Shown here: in pieces, positions 30,856 to 42,185 of the stretch
Numbering within the stretch: position 1 is the first letter of the stretch
How the letters are laid out: each line of letters opens with the position of its first letter
Source of the DNA: Diplodia intermedia
Lineage: Eukaryota > Ascomycota > Dothideomycetes > Botryosphaeriales > Botryosphaeriaceae
Assembly: GCA_021495925.1 (NCBI GenBank)
Contig: JAKEKT010000154.1
Coordinates: 1-51,474 of the forward strand
Length of the DNA stretch: 51,474 nt
Direction: 5' to 3'
The notes under the pieces: model-generated
Database searches by the model: none
Told to the model about the DNA's origin: nothing
The model's input: the letters and a program-made list of their open reading frames with translations, nothing else
Program-made: the position numbers and the translations under genes

Positions 30856-33800
30856 ACACCAGAGTCTAGATGTGAAGATCGCCGAGCGGAGGGCATGTTG
30901 AAATAAGAACAGTTAAAAGGACATATTCTATAGGGTTGAAAGTCTTCGCCTTTTCCATTCTCACCATTTCTAGATAAGATACCTTAGGATTGCCTTCACT
31001 GTTCTTTCTTTCAATCAACAAGCAGTTTGAGACTGTTGAAATCTCTTCTTTCTACCTAAAGTAGCGGTTCTCTCCACGAAGAGAGTTCAGGTTGAACAGA
31101 TTAGAAAACACGCATCTCCACCAATTTACGGAGAGACTGCGGCGGTTCGCAGACCATGTTGGAAGATCGCCCGCTGTCAGCCTCATTATCGTGACCTTGA
31201 GCACTTAATAAGTGATTTTACTACGGGTAATCATACGCCGAGATCGTCGCGCCCGCTACTGCTGTACCGGAGTGAAGATGAGCCCGCCCGCATCTGCTTT
31301 ATAGAAAGATTCGACCTAGGATGGGTATTTAAATACAGATATGATGATGCCGCATCTATGTAAGGCATATGCGGGTGGGTGAGCAGTTTCCTTTGTCATC
31401 CGCCCTGCCGCCAACGGCGAGACATTTTTAACGGATCAGCATAATGATTAGCTCAGAGAAGAGCTGTCCCAGAACCATCAATACGCCCAAAACAATATCA
31501 ATAAGCCAGAGGGATATATCGACCAGGAAGAGGAAGAAAAGGTAAAGAAGCTCCATGCCAGCGCTATCAATGTAAGTGAATGTGCTATTGGCGACGCGCT
31601 CTAGATTCGGAAGAGTATGTGCTAAGTGTGGGTTTTAGATTGCTGTAAGTGTAATTGCTGTAGTTTGTGGACGTAATAAGCGTGGTAGGGAAATCAACGA
31701 AGGATGTTACAGATGAACTTTAAGCAGGACACGAGACGCTACTAAATAGCCCCGTCTTGTTTGTGGCAGAGGCAAACATAGAATGATGACTTCCTTTATT
31801 CTTAGTGCTACAAGCAAGAGATATATGCAGCCGCGCGTACAGAAAAATAAATTAGATAATCCTAGCCGCAACAAGCCATCTTGCTTTGTCCTTACGCGCA
31901 CCTTAAGAGGATCGTTAGATCAGCTATACCTACTGCTTAGCTTTAAGTATACGTGGTAACCTATAGCCGCTAATAGTTGCTTATGCGGCTTCGTATGCAT
32001 CATTAATTAAACCATATCTAAATCGCCAAATATAGCGTTAATGCTTCTCTTGTCAATGTTGTATGCGGTACTATAGAATGTGAATATGGTGTACTAAAAC
32101 ATAGAGAGACTAGGGCATTATTACATCGCTACCCCTAGGTGGCCCATAAGCCAGAATATGACGCATTGCACTAGTTTGCCTTGCGCTCCTCGCAAGAGCA
32201 AGACCAATGCCAGGGATGGCAGCGCCGGGCGCGTGAGTTGAAATTGGACTGCCAGCTAGCCAAGAAGCACACAGATTGGAGGTTGTGTGGGAGAGCGGAA
32301 AGGCTTAAAAGATGCTTAGACACCAGACAGAACAGCGATGATTGACAGAAAAGACTGGCACCAAAGAGGAAGTCTTCCTTGCTTATGATGGAGTGTGGTT
32401 GTCAGCTGTTTAATACCTTTTGCTGACCTCCTCCATGCTACTTGGAAGTTACCACCCGCTAAATTCGTCCGGCTTATGATGCTCATGTCTTACGTGGGAC
32501 TATCGCAAGCCGTAGAAAATGTCAGAAACTCGAACTGTCGAGCTAAGGGCTATTCTTTGCTGCTTGAGGTGCAAGTTGTGCATGTCAACCACAGGTCAGT
32601 ACCGTGTTCATTTACTTGGTGGACGCTTCTGGTGAGGAAGGACCACTTACCTCTTCACCGCTACAGGCAATAGCTAGTTCGGAGGCAGTTCCTGCTTTCG
32701 GGTCCCGCGGTATATTGTTTCCGATTGCTTTGGCAACGCGGAGCAAAAACGAAGAAAGGGAAGGCCGCATGTGGAATTAGGTCACAAGACACGAGCCATG
32801 ATAATCCCGTCCATGTCTGGGAAGGTAGGTGGACATCAATCGCAAGCTCAAACGGGCGGCTGCCGAGCCGCCGGGATGGCGGAGGCGAGTGGGATTGAGG
32901 TATTGACTAGCTTAAGAGTAGAGAGACCAGAAATTGGACATAGAAGCTGGTCACAAGGCCGAGACAAGGGCGGGGAGAGTGGGGCCAACTTCTAGATACA
33001 GGCCCGCGCCCTGCCCTCCTTCCCCTTCGGGTCCACCTGAGGCGAGCGCCATTCGAGGAGCGGGCAAAAAAGGGGCAACAACTTGGGCCTACGGCCGGAC
33101 TCGAACACTCGAACCTCGGGCCTCTTACGGTCAACGAAGCAGCAGCGGTGGGAGTCGGGTCCAAGAAACCTCGGCCATGTGGCTCGAAGTTTTTGCGTCA
33201 TTTGGGAGCAACTGCTTCTCAGGGCCAGCCGCCTTGCTGTACTCACATTCTTTCTTTAACTTAAAGTTAGGCGGGTGAATTGCTGACCCCTAACGCTGCC
33301 TAGTAGCTTGTATGCCTTACTTCGCCGTCTATGCCACCCATGCACCGCTGGGCTTATCCATTGGCATTTGTATCGTCATCGCGGCGCGGCAGAAGCGCTA
33401 GAAGGTCGCTACTGATGCCCTCGGGGGCCGCCGCAGGCGCAGGAGCAGGCGCAGAAGCAGGCGCAGAAGCAGGCGCAAGAGTAGGTGACGCTGGTGTTGG
33501 CGAAGAGGAATGTTTCATTGCGCGCGGTCGCCGCGCCGGCGCCGGAAGATTAAGGATCCGAACGCGCTAAACCTACAACCGCTGGTACTTTCCTTAGCGG
33601 CCTGCCTTTCGTCCGTGCGAAGCGAGGAACACCACACGTCGCGAATTTAGTAGGGCGGGTGTATTCACCAGCACCACGCCTTACGTAGCGGTTGGATCAT
33701 GATGCATCTCCGCCTACGTTAAGAAAAGCACATTCTAATTCCTAGGAAAAAGTTACATATAGATTGAAACCAATTTGGGCGTAATGCACGATCTAGAAGG

Positions 33801-33893
33801 TGTTCTGATACTTTGATGTTCCTTGCCAAGACGCTAGCCGGGTATATATCGGATTTGCTTAAAATGGCGGTTATCCGGCCTTATCCGCCGGGA
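30856..33893. other. Three-kilobase stretch without a supported gene
   Basis: Composition falls in AT content toward 31-32 kb, but CA and TG dinucleotides are common, so it is not RIP-saturated. A hairpin-capable sequence ggcggct-gccg-agccgcc lies near 32856-32873. At 33424-33482 is a 12-bp tandem repeat. A minus frame there encodes an Ala/Pro run followed by GISSDLLALLPRRDDD, unidentified. Confidence 0.4.
33424..33482. repeat. Imperfect 12-bp tandem repeat
   Basis: About four units of the type gcaggcgcagaa on +, in frame as Ala/Pro on - and Ala/Gly on +. No gene can be assigned. Confidence 0.6.
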
Positions 33894-34391
33894 TCAGCAA
33901 TTCACGCACCCAAAGTTATCACACCACAACGCCACAAACACCAACACCAGCACCACGACAAATAGCACGTCCGGCGGGATGCCAACCGACCGATGCGGCT
34001 TCAGGTGGATCTCTCCCTCCCACTCTTCGTAAATGGGCTTCAGTATCCCCATGTTGGCCCGCCTCTGCAGATAGTTGAACTATTCGTGCGGCTCCAACAT
34101 CCACGAGTCTCTAAGGGTGTCAGCATCAAGTTGCGCTACGTAATCGCGCAATGCGCCGTCGCCAACGATGGGCTGGATGCGATGGCCATGTTTGCTGTAC
34201 TGGTCGCCGAAGGGGGGCGGTAAGCGGTATGGAGAACCTGCCGGATGCCGCCTCTCGAGACTGCGGGCAGGGTGGTAAAAGTGGTGGGGGAGATGTGCCG
34301 GGTGGTGGGGAGAGGAGGCTGCGCTGGAGGACGGTGATTTGGAGGGGGATGGAGCCACAAGGATTGGGGATGTCGGAAGGTACTATGCCAT
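33894..34391 (-). pseudogene. Tail-anchored protein ORF interrupted by two TAG codons
   Basis: One frame on - runs 166 codons from ATG at 34391 to TGA at 33894 and is broken only by TAG at 34383-34385 (third codon) and 34080-34082. The sequence is protein-like on both sides of the second stop: GDGALRDYVAQLDADTLRDS before it, FNYLQRRANMGILKPIYEEW after it. It ends in a strongly hydrophobic helix (DVLFVVVLVLVFVALW) near the C-terminus, as in tail-anchored membrane proteins. The N-terminal part is rich in Ser, Pro and His. Both TAGs could be CAG with one C-to-T change. It is either a recently inactivated gene or translated by readthrough. Family not recognised. Confidence 0.5.
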
Positions 34392-34776
34392 AGCGTAGTT
34401 GGAGGAAACAAAGGCTGATTTGTCGTGAGGATCGGGCAGGCAGATAGCTTAGTCATACGAAGCGACCCCCTGGATCGCCTCCTCTCCGCTCCTCACCAAA
34501 CACCACCAGCTCGCGATATAACCGAAAGATGTCATTGTAGCTAGCCAGCTAACTACTGAAAGGAGAATATGGGAATAACTAAACCGACCTTGTTGCAATT
34601 TGTGCCAGGTAGTTGGGGAAAAACCATCATGTCAATAGAGGTAAAACAAATTCGAAAGCAGCTGTAACGTGACCACGGACCTTGGAAGGAACAGCAACGA
34701 TAAAGAGAAGGAGAAAGGGCAGCGGGCAAGGGGTAAGGTGTAGCACTGACAGCACACGTACGCCACTGAGACTCCG
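34392..34776. other. Intergenic, no supported gene
   Basis: Between the TAG-broken ORF and the protease gene 3' end; nothing seen. Confidence 0.4.
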
Positions 34777-35649
34777 CTAGTTGTCCTGCTCGCCACGCGG
34801 GTAGGAAAAGGGCTTTCCGCACTTCTCCTCCAGCCAGATATGGAGAGTGTAAAACACCCACGTGTCGGCATTCTGGATGGCTTTGTCGCCTTTCCCTTTC
34901 AGGATGAAACTGTCCCAGGCGTTGTACGCATAGTCGTCCACTTGGCTGCCCACGGCCTGAAGGGTGACCGCCGGGTAGTGCATAAATTCGTGATAAACGT
35001 TGGCGCCTTGAAATACCCGAGTCATGGTGGCCGTGCTCATGTGGTCAGCGATCGAAGAGCAAGAGTTGGCGAGGAAGTCATCGGCGTCCTTGCGTGTGAA
35101 GAACTTTGGGCAGAAGTGCATGCCCGGGACTTTGTTGTTCCAGGCGAAGTAGGCGGCGCCTGTCGAACCATCATCCTTGACGATCGTACAGAACTGCTGG
35201 CTGGGATCTTTTTGCTTCCAATAGTCGTCCGGGTAGACAGTGACGTCGCCAAGAGCATCGGCACCCTCGCTGTCCCTGTCGGCTCCGATGAATGTCGCGA
35301 GGACATTTCCGACAATGTCGGGGTAGTCCTCGTTCTGGCCGAACCACATGTCGATCTTTTCCACATGCCTCTCTTCCTGATAGTTGTTCAGGGCCACACG
35401 CGCCATGTCGAGGGCATCCCTTTGCCCCTGCTGAAGTGCGGCCTTCTGGGCATCGTCCGAGATGCCTGTGACGTCGAACAGGGATCTTCTCTCGTGGCTG
35501 GACAGCTGCTCCCCATCAACGGAGAACAAGGAGCGACGACTGCCGATGGTGTTGTTCAGGGGTGAAGCATGCGAGAAGCTAAGAAGATGGAAAAGGATCA
35601 TGGTGACGATGAGGCAGACAGCTCCCGTGGGGGGTCGTGTGGAAGTCAT
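34777..35649 (-). CDS. Secreted M35-like zinc metalloprotease
   Basis: Single exon, 290 residues from the ATG at 35649, chosen because a classic signal peptide follows directly (VCLIVTMILFHLLSFSHA, probable cleavage after SHA). Dibasic sites (SRRSLFSV, ERRSLFDV) near residues 38 and 54 suggest Kex2 processing of a propeptide. The zinc motif HExxH is present as YHEFMHYP near 215. The downstream DDYAYN and NADTWVFYTLHIWLEEKC match the region of deuterolysin-like (M35, aspzincin) enzymes that supplies the Asp ligand. Four to six Cys could form disulfides. It would be an extracellular endopeptidase. Homologues in plant- and insect-associated fungi are often expanded, but nothing here fixes a host role. 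A longer frame upstream is not used. Confidence 0.75.
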   Translation of the reverse strand: MTSTRPPTGAVCLIVTMILFHLLSFSHASPLNNTIGSRRSLFSVDGEQLSSHERRSLFDVTGISDDAQKAALQQGQRDALDMARVALNNYQEERHVEKIDMWFGQNEDYPDIVGNVLATFIGADRDSEGADALGDVTVYPDDYWKQKDPSQQFCTIVKDDGSTGAAYFAWNNKVPGMHFCPKFFTRKDADDFLANSCSSIADHMSTATMTRVFQGANVYHEFMHYPAVTLQAVGSQVDDYAYNAWDSFILKGKGDKAIQNADTWVFYTLHIWLEEKCGKPFSYPRGEQDN

Positions 35650-37129
35650 GTTGGAGACGGAGTGGAAGGGGTGATGACGCGAATGGGGGAAAGGATGGTG
35701 ATTGATGTGTCCGTTGGTTTTCAGGGTGGGAGTAGTCGCGATCTTATGCTCGTTGTCTCGGCAAGCAAAGTGCAGACGCCGGCGTATGAGGCTCTGAATA
35801 AGTATTTGCATTGACCGTCTTGCAACAGTGCCCCAAGTTCCTTGTGTTTGCATTCGACAACTGTCTCCGGGATCCAGTACCTCGACGATAGCACCGTGGG
35901 CACACGTGTGCTTATCAAATCATAAAGGATACAAGATCCGAGTGCATTTTTATACACAAAGCTCAAGTATTCGTGCCCAGCTACAGCACGTCATCGTCCG
36001 ACCAACAACGGCAGCATCCACGGCTCACACTTTGCTCCTTTCAACGCGTATCGCGCAGAATGGCCTGTCCTGTTGCCGGATTTCCGAACAAGCCATGGAG
36101 ATGCGACGCCGACTCAGGAGTGCGGCCTTTGGTCGGCTCGATTGGAAGTTCCAAAGCCACCACGCATCGTCGTCCAAGCGCTTGGTGGGAAAGGAGTATT
36201 TGCACGCGCCACATGCAGTCATAGCGCTCCGAGTGAGATGCTTATTCCACTCGTTGGGATCGTGCTCGTCAGCCCGCCAGAGATGCAAACAATACAAATG
36301 GCATTGTGGAATGTAATGCACTGGACACAAGCTTGCAAAAGCCACAGACCAAGCGTCCGTGTTCCCGTGTTCCCGTGCTTCCGTGGTTTGTTCCCGATCC
36401 AGGCTTGCTACCCCTCGCGAGCAGTCTCCCAGTGACCCAGACCTGCCAAGTAGCCGAAACGGGCACCGGTGCGCTCGCTCTCAGTTTTGGTCGGCGTTGG
36501 CTGGGCAATGGCTGACGCCTGCCCGATAATTCATATCGTCAGCATGCAAACGTCCGATGCGAAGCAATGGAACTGGGCACAAAGACCCCGGCATCTTCAC
36601 ACGAAGAGGCGGCAAGGTTTCGCGCGTACAGGTAGCGTTCGGCGTCCCCGACGGCGCACTGGACGGGCTAGCAACCGCGGTAGCTTTGCAGCAACGCCAC
36701 GGCTGCGGGCCTGGCAAAGCAGGGACGAGAATGCACGGCGTGCGAGCAGCACTCCTGACAGCCAGTTCTGCAAGCGCACGGCAATGCAATTGCGGCACCG
36801 CTTTGCGAGCGTCACGCGGGCTTCCTTGGATGCATTGAGCCCGGCCTGCTACCAGCCAGCGCGGCGCGGACGCCGCAGAGACACAAACAGGGGTGCCTGG
36901 GCCCGGTGGCGCAACGCGCGCGGATCCGTGAGGGAGGAAAATCAAGCGTCCAGCGCCGAAGAGCGTGGCTCCTCCATGGGCGAGTTGCGTCATGCGCCAC
37001 CAGGCAACCTTGGAACGGGCCGCGCTGGCGCAGGCCGCAGTCCGCGCACCTTCCTCGCGCACCCGCAGCCCACGCCCGCTCTGCGCCCCATCAACTGCAC
37101 CTCCAACCCACCGCCCCTCCCTCTCCGCC
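35650..37129. other. Intergenic, no supported gene
   Basis: Open frames on both strands overlap and lack protein patterns. A short ttcccgtg-type repeat is near 36358-36382. Confidence 0.4.
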
Positions 37130-38446
37130 ATGGCCTCGCGCAGCAAGACCTCGCCGCCGCCGCTGGCGCTCAGGCTCCGGCAGGGCAACGGCCACGACCC
37201 CGACGTCTTCCAGCTGCACCGCCCAAGCATGCAGCGCCAGCACCTTCTGGAAATCATCACCTTCGACACCGCCCGCCCTCTCACCTTGGCTTGCGCCGGC
37301 TACGACGAGATGACCCGCACGTTCGATGTCGCCGCTGCCGTGCGCTCCGGCCTGCTGGAGCTTGTCGAGCAGGACACGCACAGAGTCGTCGCCTTCCCCC
37401 GCGCCCCCGACGAGCGTGCCGTGGGCCGCGTTGCGATACCGCCGCGAAAGAGTCCCCGGACCCTGCAAGCCCGCGTCACCCTCGACTTCAACACCACCGC
37501 GCCCATCTGGAACGACACGCTTCAGCCCCACAAGTCCTACACCCTGCGCTTCTCACCTTCGGGCGGCCAGGCATGGTGCTATTACGCCGACCTATCCCGC
37601 CCCCATCGCGCCTCCAAGCCGCCCGTCTCGGCTTTCAGCCGCGAAGCACGACGCTCCGACGAGTCGTCCTCATCCTCCGAATACACCAACAGCTCGCACT
37701 CGTCCGAACTCGCCACGAGTCCCGCCTCTTCGATTTTCTCCAACAGCGCCGTGTCCTCGCACGACTCCAGAAGCTCCGTCTCCTCCTCGGACGAGAACCT
37801 CAGCGTCCGACGCGACGACGACATGATCCGCTTCACCGTCTACGACGATGCCGCCCCGCCCACCTGCTCCGCCACCTTCAGCCTCGAGAGCGCAGTCTGC
37901 CACGGCTCGGGCACGCCGCCGTTCCGGCTCATCACCGAAGTCACGCTCGATGGCTCCGAAGACACGGACGGCCCCATCACCGTCAACATGTCCGACACGC
38001 CTTTCGACTCGGGCAACCTGAACAGCGTCAACAAGCTCGTGCGCTGCGTCGACGTCGAGTCGGGAAAGATGGTCTGCTTCCCCTTCGTGGCCCTGTGCTG
38101 GGGCGGCCCGCCACCCGGCCCGGACTTCCCCCACGAAACCATGTTCGTCGAGCTGTGGCCCGGTGCCACGCGGTGGAGACATGAGTACGAGCTGGAACTC
38201 AACGATGCCAGCAAAGGCAGAATCGGCGGCCTGGAGTCTCTGACGGCGGGGAAAAAGTACCGGATGGAGCTTTCAGACGAAGTGACCAAGTATGGGTTCA
38301 AGGAATGGATGCACGGGACGAAGCGGGACTTGTTGCGGGGGACGACGCAGGAGAAGAAGGAAAGATGGGCGTCTCCGCCGAGGGGAAGACCGGGCATTCC
38401 GATCAGGCAAAGGAACGCGCCGGTAGTCTTCGATGTCGTTGATTGA
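37130..38446 (+). CDS. Conserved-type fungal protein of unknown function
   Basis: Single exon, 438 residues. The start at 37130 has an optimal context (gccATGg); the frame is open further upstream but reads as non-coding Pro/Arg-rich sequence. Two similar halves can be made out. The first (about 5-170) has strands such as RTLQARVTLDFNTTAPIW and KSYTLRFSPSGG. A Ser-rich linker (about 180-240, SSSSEYTNSSHSS) follows. The second half has FRLITEVTLDGSEDTDGPITV, DVESGKMVCFPF and LTAGKKYRMELSDE, ending KEWMHGTKRDLL. This looks like paired beta-sandwich domains of a fungal-only family I cannot name. No signal peptide or membrane helix. GC3 is high, as in the GH64 and FMO genes. Confidence 0.7.
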   Translation: MASRSKTSPPPLALRLRQGNGHDPDVFQLHRPSMQRQHLLEIITFDTARPLTLACAGYDEMTRTFDVAAAVRSGLLELVEQDTHRVVAFPRAPDERAVGRVAIPPRKSPRTLQARVTLDFNTTAPIWNDTLQPHKSYTLRFSPSGGQAWCYYADLSRPHRASKPPVSAFSREARRSDESSSSSEYTNSSHSSELATSPASSIFSNSAVSSHDSRSSVSSSDENLSVRRDDDMIRFTVYDDAAPPTCSATFSLESAVCHGSGTPPFRLITEVTLDGSEDTDGPITVNMSDTPFDSGNLNSVNKLVRCVDVESGKMVCFPFVALCWGGPPPGPDFPHETMFVELWPGATRWRHEYELELNDASKGRIGGLESLTAGKKYRMELSDEVTKYGFKEWMHGTKRDLLRGTTQEKKERWASPPRGRPGIPIRQRNAPVVFDVVD

Positions 38447-40785
38447 GAAGCGGCAGATTGATTTGGCTTGACGGTATTTGCTTTCATCCTTCAACTGCAG
38501 ATTGGCAATGACCTGCTCGACCTATTTATTCCTGAAATACATGAGCTCTGACACAAGCTTCTCGTGCCTCGGCTTCTCGCGCTCTGTGAGGAATGACGGT
38601 CCACCAGATGGATGCCTTGGCTGGGGCTTGGGACAGGCCGACGTCGACGGCAGCCATGCCTAATTTAGATTGGTGGCAAGCAGCCATGCAGTGGTTTCTC
38701 GTGCACCGCAATCCGCAGTGGCTTGACACGGCGAAACCGCGCAAATAAAGCGCGATTCTCCCTGGGCTCCCAGAACACGCTCGGAAGAAGGCGGCATCGA
38801 ACTTGCATCGCCATCAGACCACGCGTTGTGACGAGATTGGATTCTCGATGGCACCGGTCGAAAGTGGCGTCAGAAGTGCCCGGCAGCGCCAAGATCGAGG
38901 CCCGCTTGGCAAGGAACTCCAAAAACGCCCGTCAGCCGGCTTTTCCTAAGCATCCGCGCCACTTCTGCCGAATAAAAGGGATCCAAGCGTGCGATGCGTG
39001 GATGCCGGGATCCCGTACATCCTGGCGGTAGAGCCGCGAACATGCTGCATGAAACAACCCACGAGACGCCTGCCCATGCGATGGGCCCGACCGACCGGAG
39101 GTGGTTGCCGACTACGGCGGGCGCAGCGGCCACTTGCGACGAACCTCCGAGCACCTCTTTCAAACCGTCACCGAGACCGCCGCCATAGCCTGCATTCCGC
39201 GTTACTTGGCGGGCAAAGGAAACTACGGCCGCTGTTGCCAATCTCCATTCGCCAATGCTCAGCGAGCCGGTCGAAGCGTGGAAGAACGGCTGATCAAACC
39301 ATGCAAAGTATGCAAGAGTCCCCTGGGACGGAATCCTGCCAGATTGCGCAAGCAGCCAAAGTCCCCCGTACGTCGTCCGCATAAGCTTCGCGCTACCTAC
39401 CCACCACATCGGCGCCGAAAGCTGAAGCCACGAGACCGACGCTAAGCGCCAACGAGACCGGGTCCGCTGGCCACCATTACTGTACAGGCTGTGCAGGCCC
39501 ATGGAGGAATTCGATCGGCAGGGCTAGCGGTCTAGAGCGTAGTCCGGCGGAAGGTCCTCCGGGCCAGCCTTGCTCGCCCGGCTCCTGCCCGCCGCATCGC
39601 CGCCCCCGTCTCCCCTCCCTCTCCGCCCGCGTTGCCGCGAGCCCTGCATGGCGTTGTCCTGCCCCCTCCCCCCGGATTTCCGATCCCGGCCGTACGGCAC
39701 CGTCGGACTCGCAGCCGGGTTCCTTCGTTCCTTCCCTCTCCATGCACGCGCCACCGACGACCAATCCAAGCGCGCGACGGATGCATCTCCGCCGCAACGC
39801 GCTCTTTACCGCAGCCACCGCCCTTGATACCATCGCCGTCCTTGCGCATCACCGCTGCATCCTCTGCATCGCGGTCGGGATCCCTGAGGCGGAGCCCGCC
39901 GTTGGGCGCGGACGAGAGGGCGCGGCTGGGTGTGCATCCTGCAGCGAAGGCCGTGCGTGGGTTCGGAGGGAATGGGGCGGGTGGTTGTATCGATGCTGGG
40001 CCGGCGGGCCGGCAGTGGGGAGGGTGCTGTGGTGGCTTGGACGGGGTGGAAAGTTGAGGAAATAAAGCGTCAAGGGAAGAGGTTTTTGGGCAACGTCGAG
40101 CCTGGGGCGCCATATCCGTTGGTTTGGAGTCCCTTGTTTTTTTGCGGCAGGATTGTTTACCCTTGACGCTCGTGTATTGGCCTGTTTGATAGCGGTGAGG
40201 TCTTTCTCGTGAGTGTGGCACTTTTTCTTCGTCGGGCAGCCATGACATTTGCCTGTATTCGTGAAAGAGCGCCAAGGCAATTGGAGAGCTGTCCGACCGG
40301 ACAAGACTGGTGTCTGAGGCTGTCATGGCGCGGTGCAGCTGACTGCCTGTGGGCGGGATTTGCTGGGACAGCTGTCACTGTAGAATGTTTCGAATGGCAC
40401 ATTGGAAGAGAGGGCTTGAACCAGAGGCAGTGGTGTATCAAATGTAAATTGTCTGTGGTTGGGCTGGCAATACTACTACATGATGGAAACAATGTAACCC
40501 TGTGCCCCGGAGCCGACGCATTGTTCGCATTTGATTCGCTCTTGATTGTCTAAAGTCCACCTTCCGCTTTGTTTAACAATCTTTATATACAGGAAAGTGG
40601 ACATCCCCGACAGGAGGACCTTAGATCAATTGGTTGTCCCAGAGATATCTATGTAGAGAGACGTACCCCAGCCCCTATGGGAACTGAGGTTGGTAGAGGA
40701 AAATAAAAGAAAGAAAATTATGTGCAAAGGATTTGCCTCAGATCAGTCCCCTTCTTTGCATCGTAAAATATGGCATACGGTTGAC
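38447..40785. other. Intergenic, no supported gene
   Basis: Large overlapping frames at 38870-39502 (-) and 39532-40326 (-) have compositions of non-coding GC-rich DNA. One copy of a 43-bp dispersed repeat lies at 39113-39155. Confidence 0.4.
39113..39155 (-). repeat. 43-bp dispersed repeat, copy 1
   Basis: On - it matches the + strand at 42042-42084 at 39 of 43 positions, the last 22 being identical. Copies are 2.9 kb apart in inverted orientation. Confidence 0.7.
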
Positions 40786-41364
40786 TTAGGGTGCAACCGC
40801 AACGAACAAGCGGAACCTCAAGGCAGATTCGCCTTCTGTAAGATGAATCAGTTGGGCAGTCCAAGGTAACTAAGCACTGAACTGAAGTCATACCGCCTAG
40901 AGTGAGTGACCCGCCATTCCAAGTGGGAATCCATTCATTGACGTCCGTCAACGTAACCCCGCTGACAGATGTATGGTAGACTAGCTGCAAAGCCTTGACT
41001 TAAATACTCTAATGTTCACCAATGTCAGTCTGCATCAACGAGCGCGGGAAGAGGAAAAGGGGGCTGGTCGCACATCCACTGATTGAACCCTGATTTGCAA
41101 GTGGTAGTTGGCGATGCCATCAGAAGGGTAGAGGAGGAGGTTGTTCGTGCCGGGCTCGCGGACAAAGGTGGATGGTGCAGTGCCCATCACTTGATGTTCA
41201 TTTCCCTTGAATGTAACCGTGCGGGCACCCCTCGACATTATAACGACATTGCCGCTAATGTCCTCTTGAAGGGGGGTGAAGGTGACAACTTTTACCCAGC
41301 TCGGTCAGTAGAGACCCGGATATATTGGTCGAAGCTACGTACTGTAATTCTGAGCCTGATCCAT
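40786..41364 (-). CDS. Small FHA-like protein, paralogue A
   Basis: Four exons: 41364-41343, 41288 to about 41074, 40984-40894, 40835-40786, about 125 residues. The first intron (GTACGT, CTGAC branch) and the last (GTATGA...TTACAG) close exactly. The donor of exon 2 could also be at 41080 or 41089, all in phase 0. A shorter unspliced reading ends at 41035. The pattern resembles a forkhead-associated domain, which binds phosphothreonine: NNLLLYPSDGIANYHLQIR in the strand 4-5 area, then VTLTDVNEWIPTWNG, then LTLG and a final strand ALRFRLFV. The usual G-R and S-R-x-H residues are mostly absent; only the His is kept, so binding may be lost. The neighbour at 42186 has the same layout and intron phases. 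Confidence 0.5.
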
Positions 41365-42185
41365 GGTGTTCCTTGTCGAAGTGTCCGGTGGTGCTGAAAT
41401 ATTCACGGAAGGGAAGCTTAGTTCGATGTGGCTGAGTGGACCATCTATAATTGAGTACCCGTAGGAAGCTCTAGATGGAGAATGAGTTGTATCTGTAAAA
41501 GATTAAGTAGTATCACATAAGTATTCAGAAAAGCGCACGCATTTGCTCTTTCTCGCATCCATTGAGTATAAGAATTATGCTGACAATGGCAAGCAAGCTC
41601 AAATACTTTATGCGCTGTCACAAATTTATCGCCAAAACAGCTAGCGTGATGGACACGCGTTACTGTTGACTGGTCGGCGGCAACAAATCTGTCATACGGC
41701 GGGTAGCATCAGCCCCGAAACGACGCTTGTGCTCTATCATGTTCTTTGGCACTCTCAATCCATTTCTTTTGATCTACGCAGGCTGGCTGTGTTATAGCAT
41801 AAACCCCTTGTCCGAGGCCTTATCATTTTGCTCCGCGTGTGGAGGCATGTGAGCGTTTTAGACTTGACGTGTGGGTTTAAAGCGGTTCACATCAAGTGCA
41901 GTCTAGAGGATAGTTGCGACAACTTAACGGACCAAGAGCTACAGTAAAAAAATGGATGGGGATTGTTTCTGTCGGAAGAAGTAGTAGAAAACAGTGACAG
42001 TGAACGGTGTTGTAGCAAGCGCTCGAGGAGCTGTAGGCGGCGGTGCTCGGGGGTTCATCGTCAGTGGCCGCTGCGCCCGCCGTACCAGGTGCACCGACCG
42101 TAGTAGCTGATCACCCACCCGGAGATCCCGCTCCTGTCCCGAGCCATCCAGACACGTCTTATCTCGCAGTCGTAAAGCCAACAGC
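41365..42185. other. Spacer between the two FHA-like genes
   Basis: No gene supported. A minus frame at 41939-42220 is open and could be an alternative 3' end of paralogue B. It includes repeat copy 2. Confidence 0.4.
42042..42084 (+). repeat. 43-bp dispersed repeat, copy 2
   Basis: Partner of 39113-39155. It lies about 100 bp downstream of the stop of paralogue B. Confidence 0.7.

Noticed and set aside
33090..33170. tRNA or tRNA-derived element (GTTCGAGTCC, box B-like, on -)
   Set aside because: No acceptor stem, D arm or anticodon arm can be folded around it.
36469..38184. 571-codon + frame overlapping the 438-residue protein
   Set aside because: Arg/Pro-rich out-of-frame shadow; the 37130-38446 frame has ordinary protein composition.
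38870..39502. 210-codon minus frame
   Set aside because: No motif, no start context, composition of GC-rich non-coding DNA.
39532..40326. 264-codon minus frame
   Set aside because: Low-complexity Arg/Gly/Pro, overlaps equally long frames on +; not protein-like.
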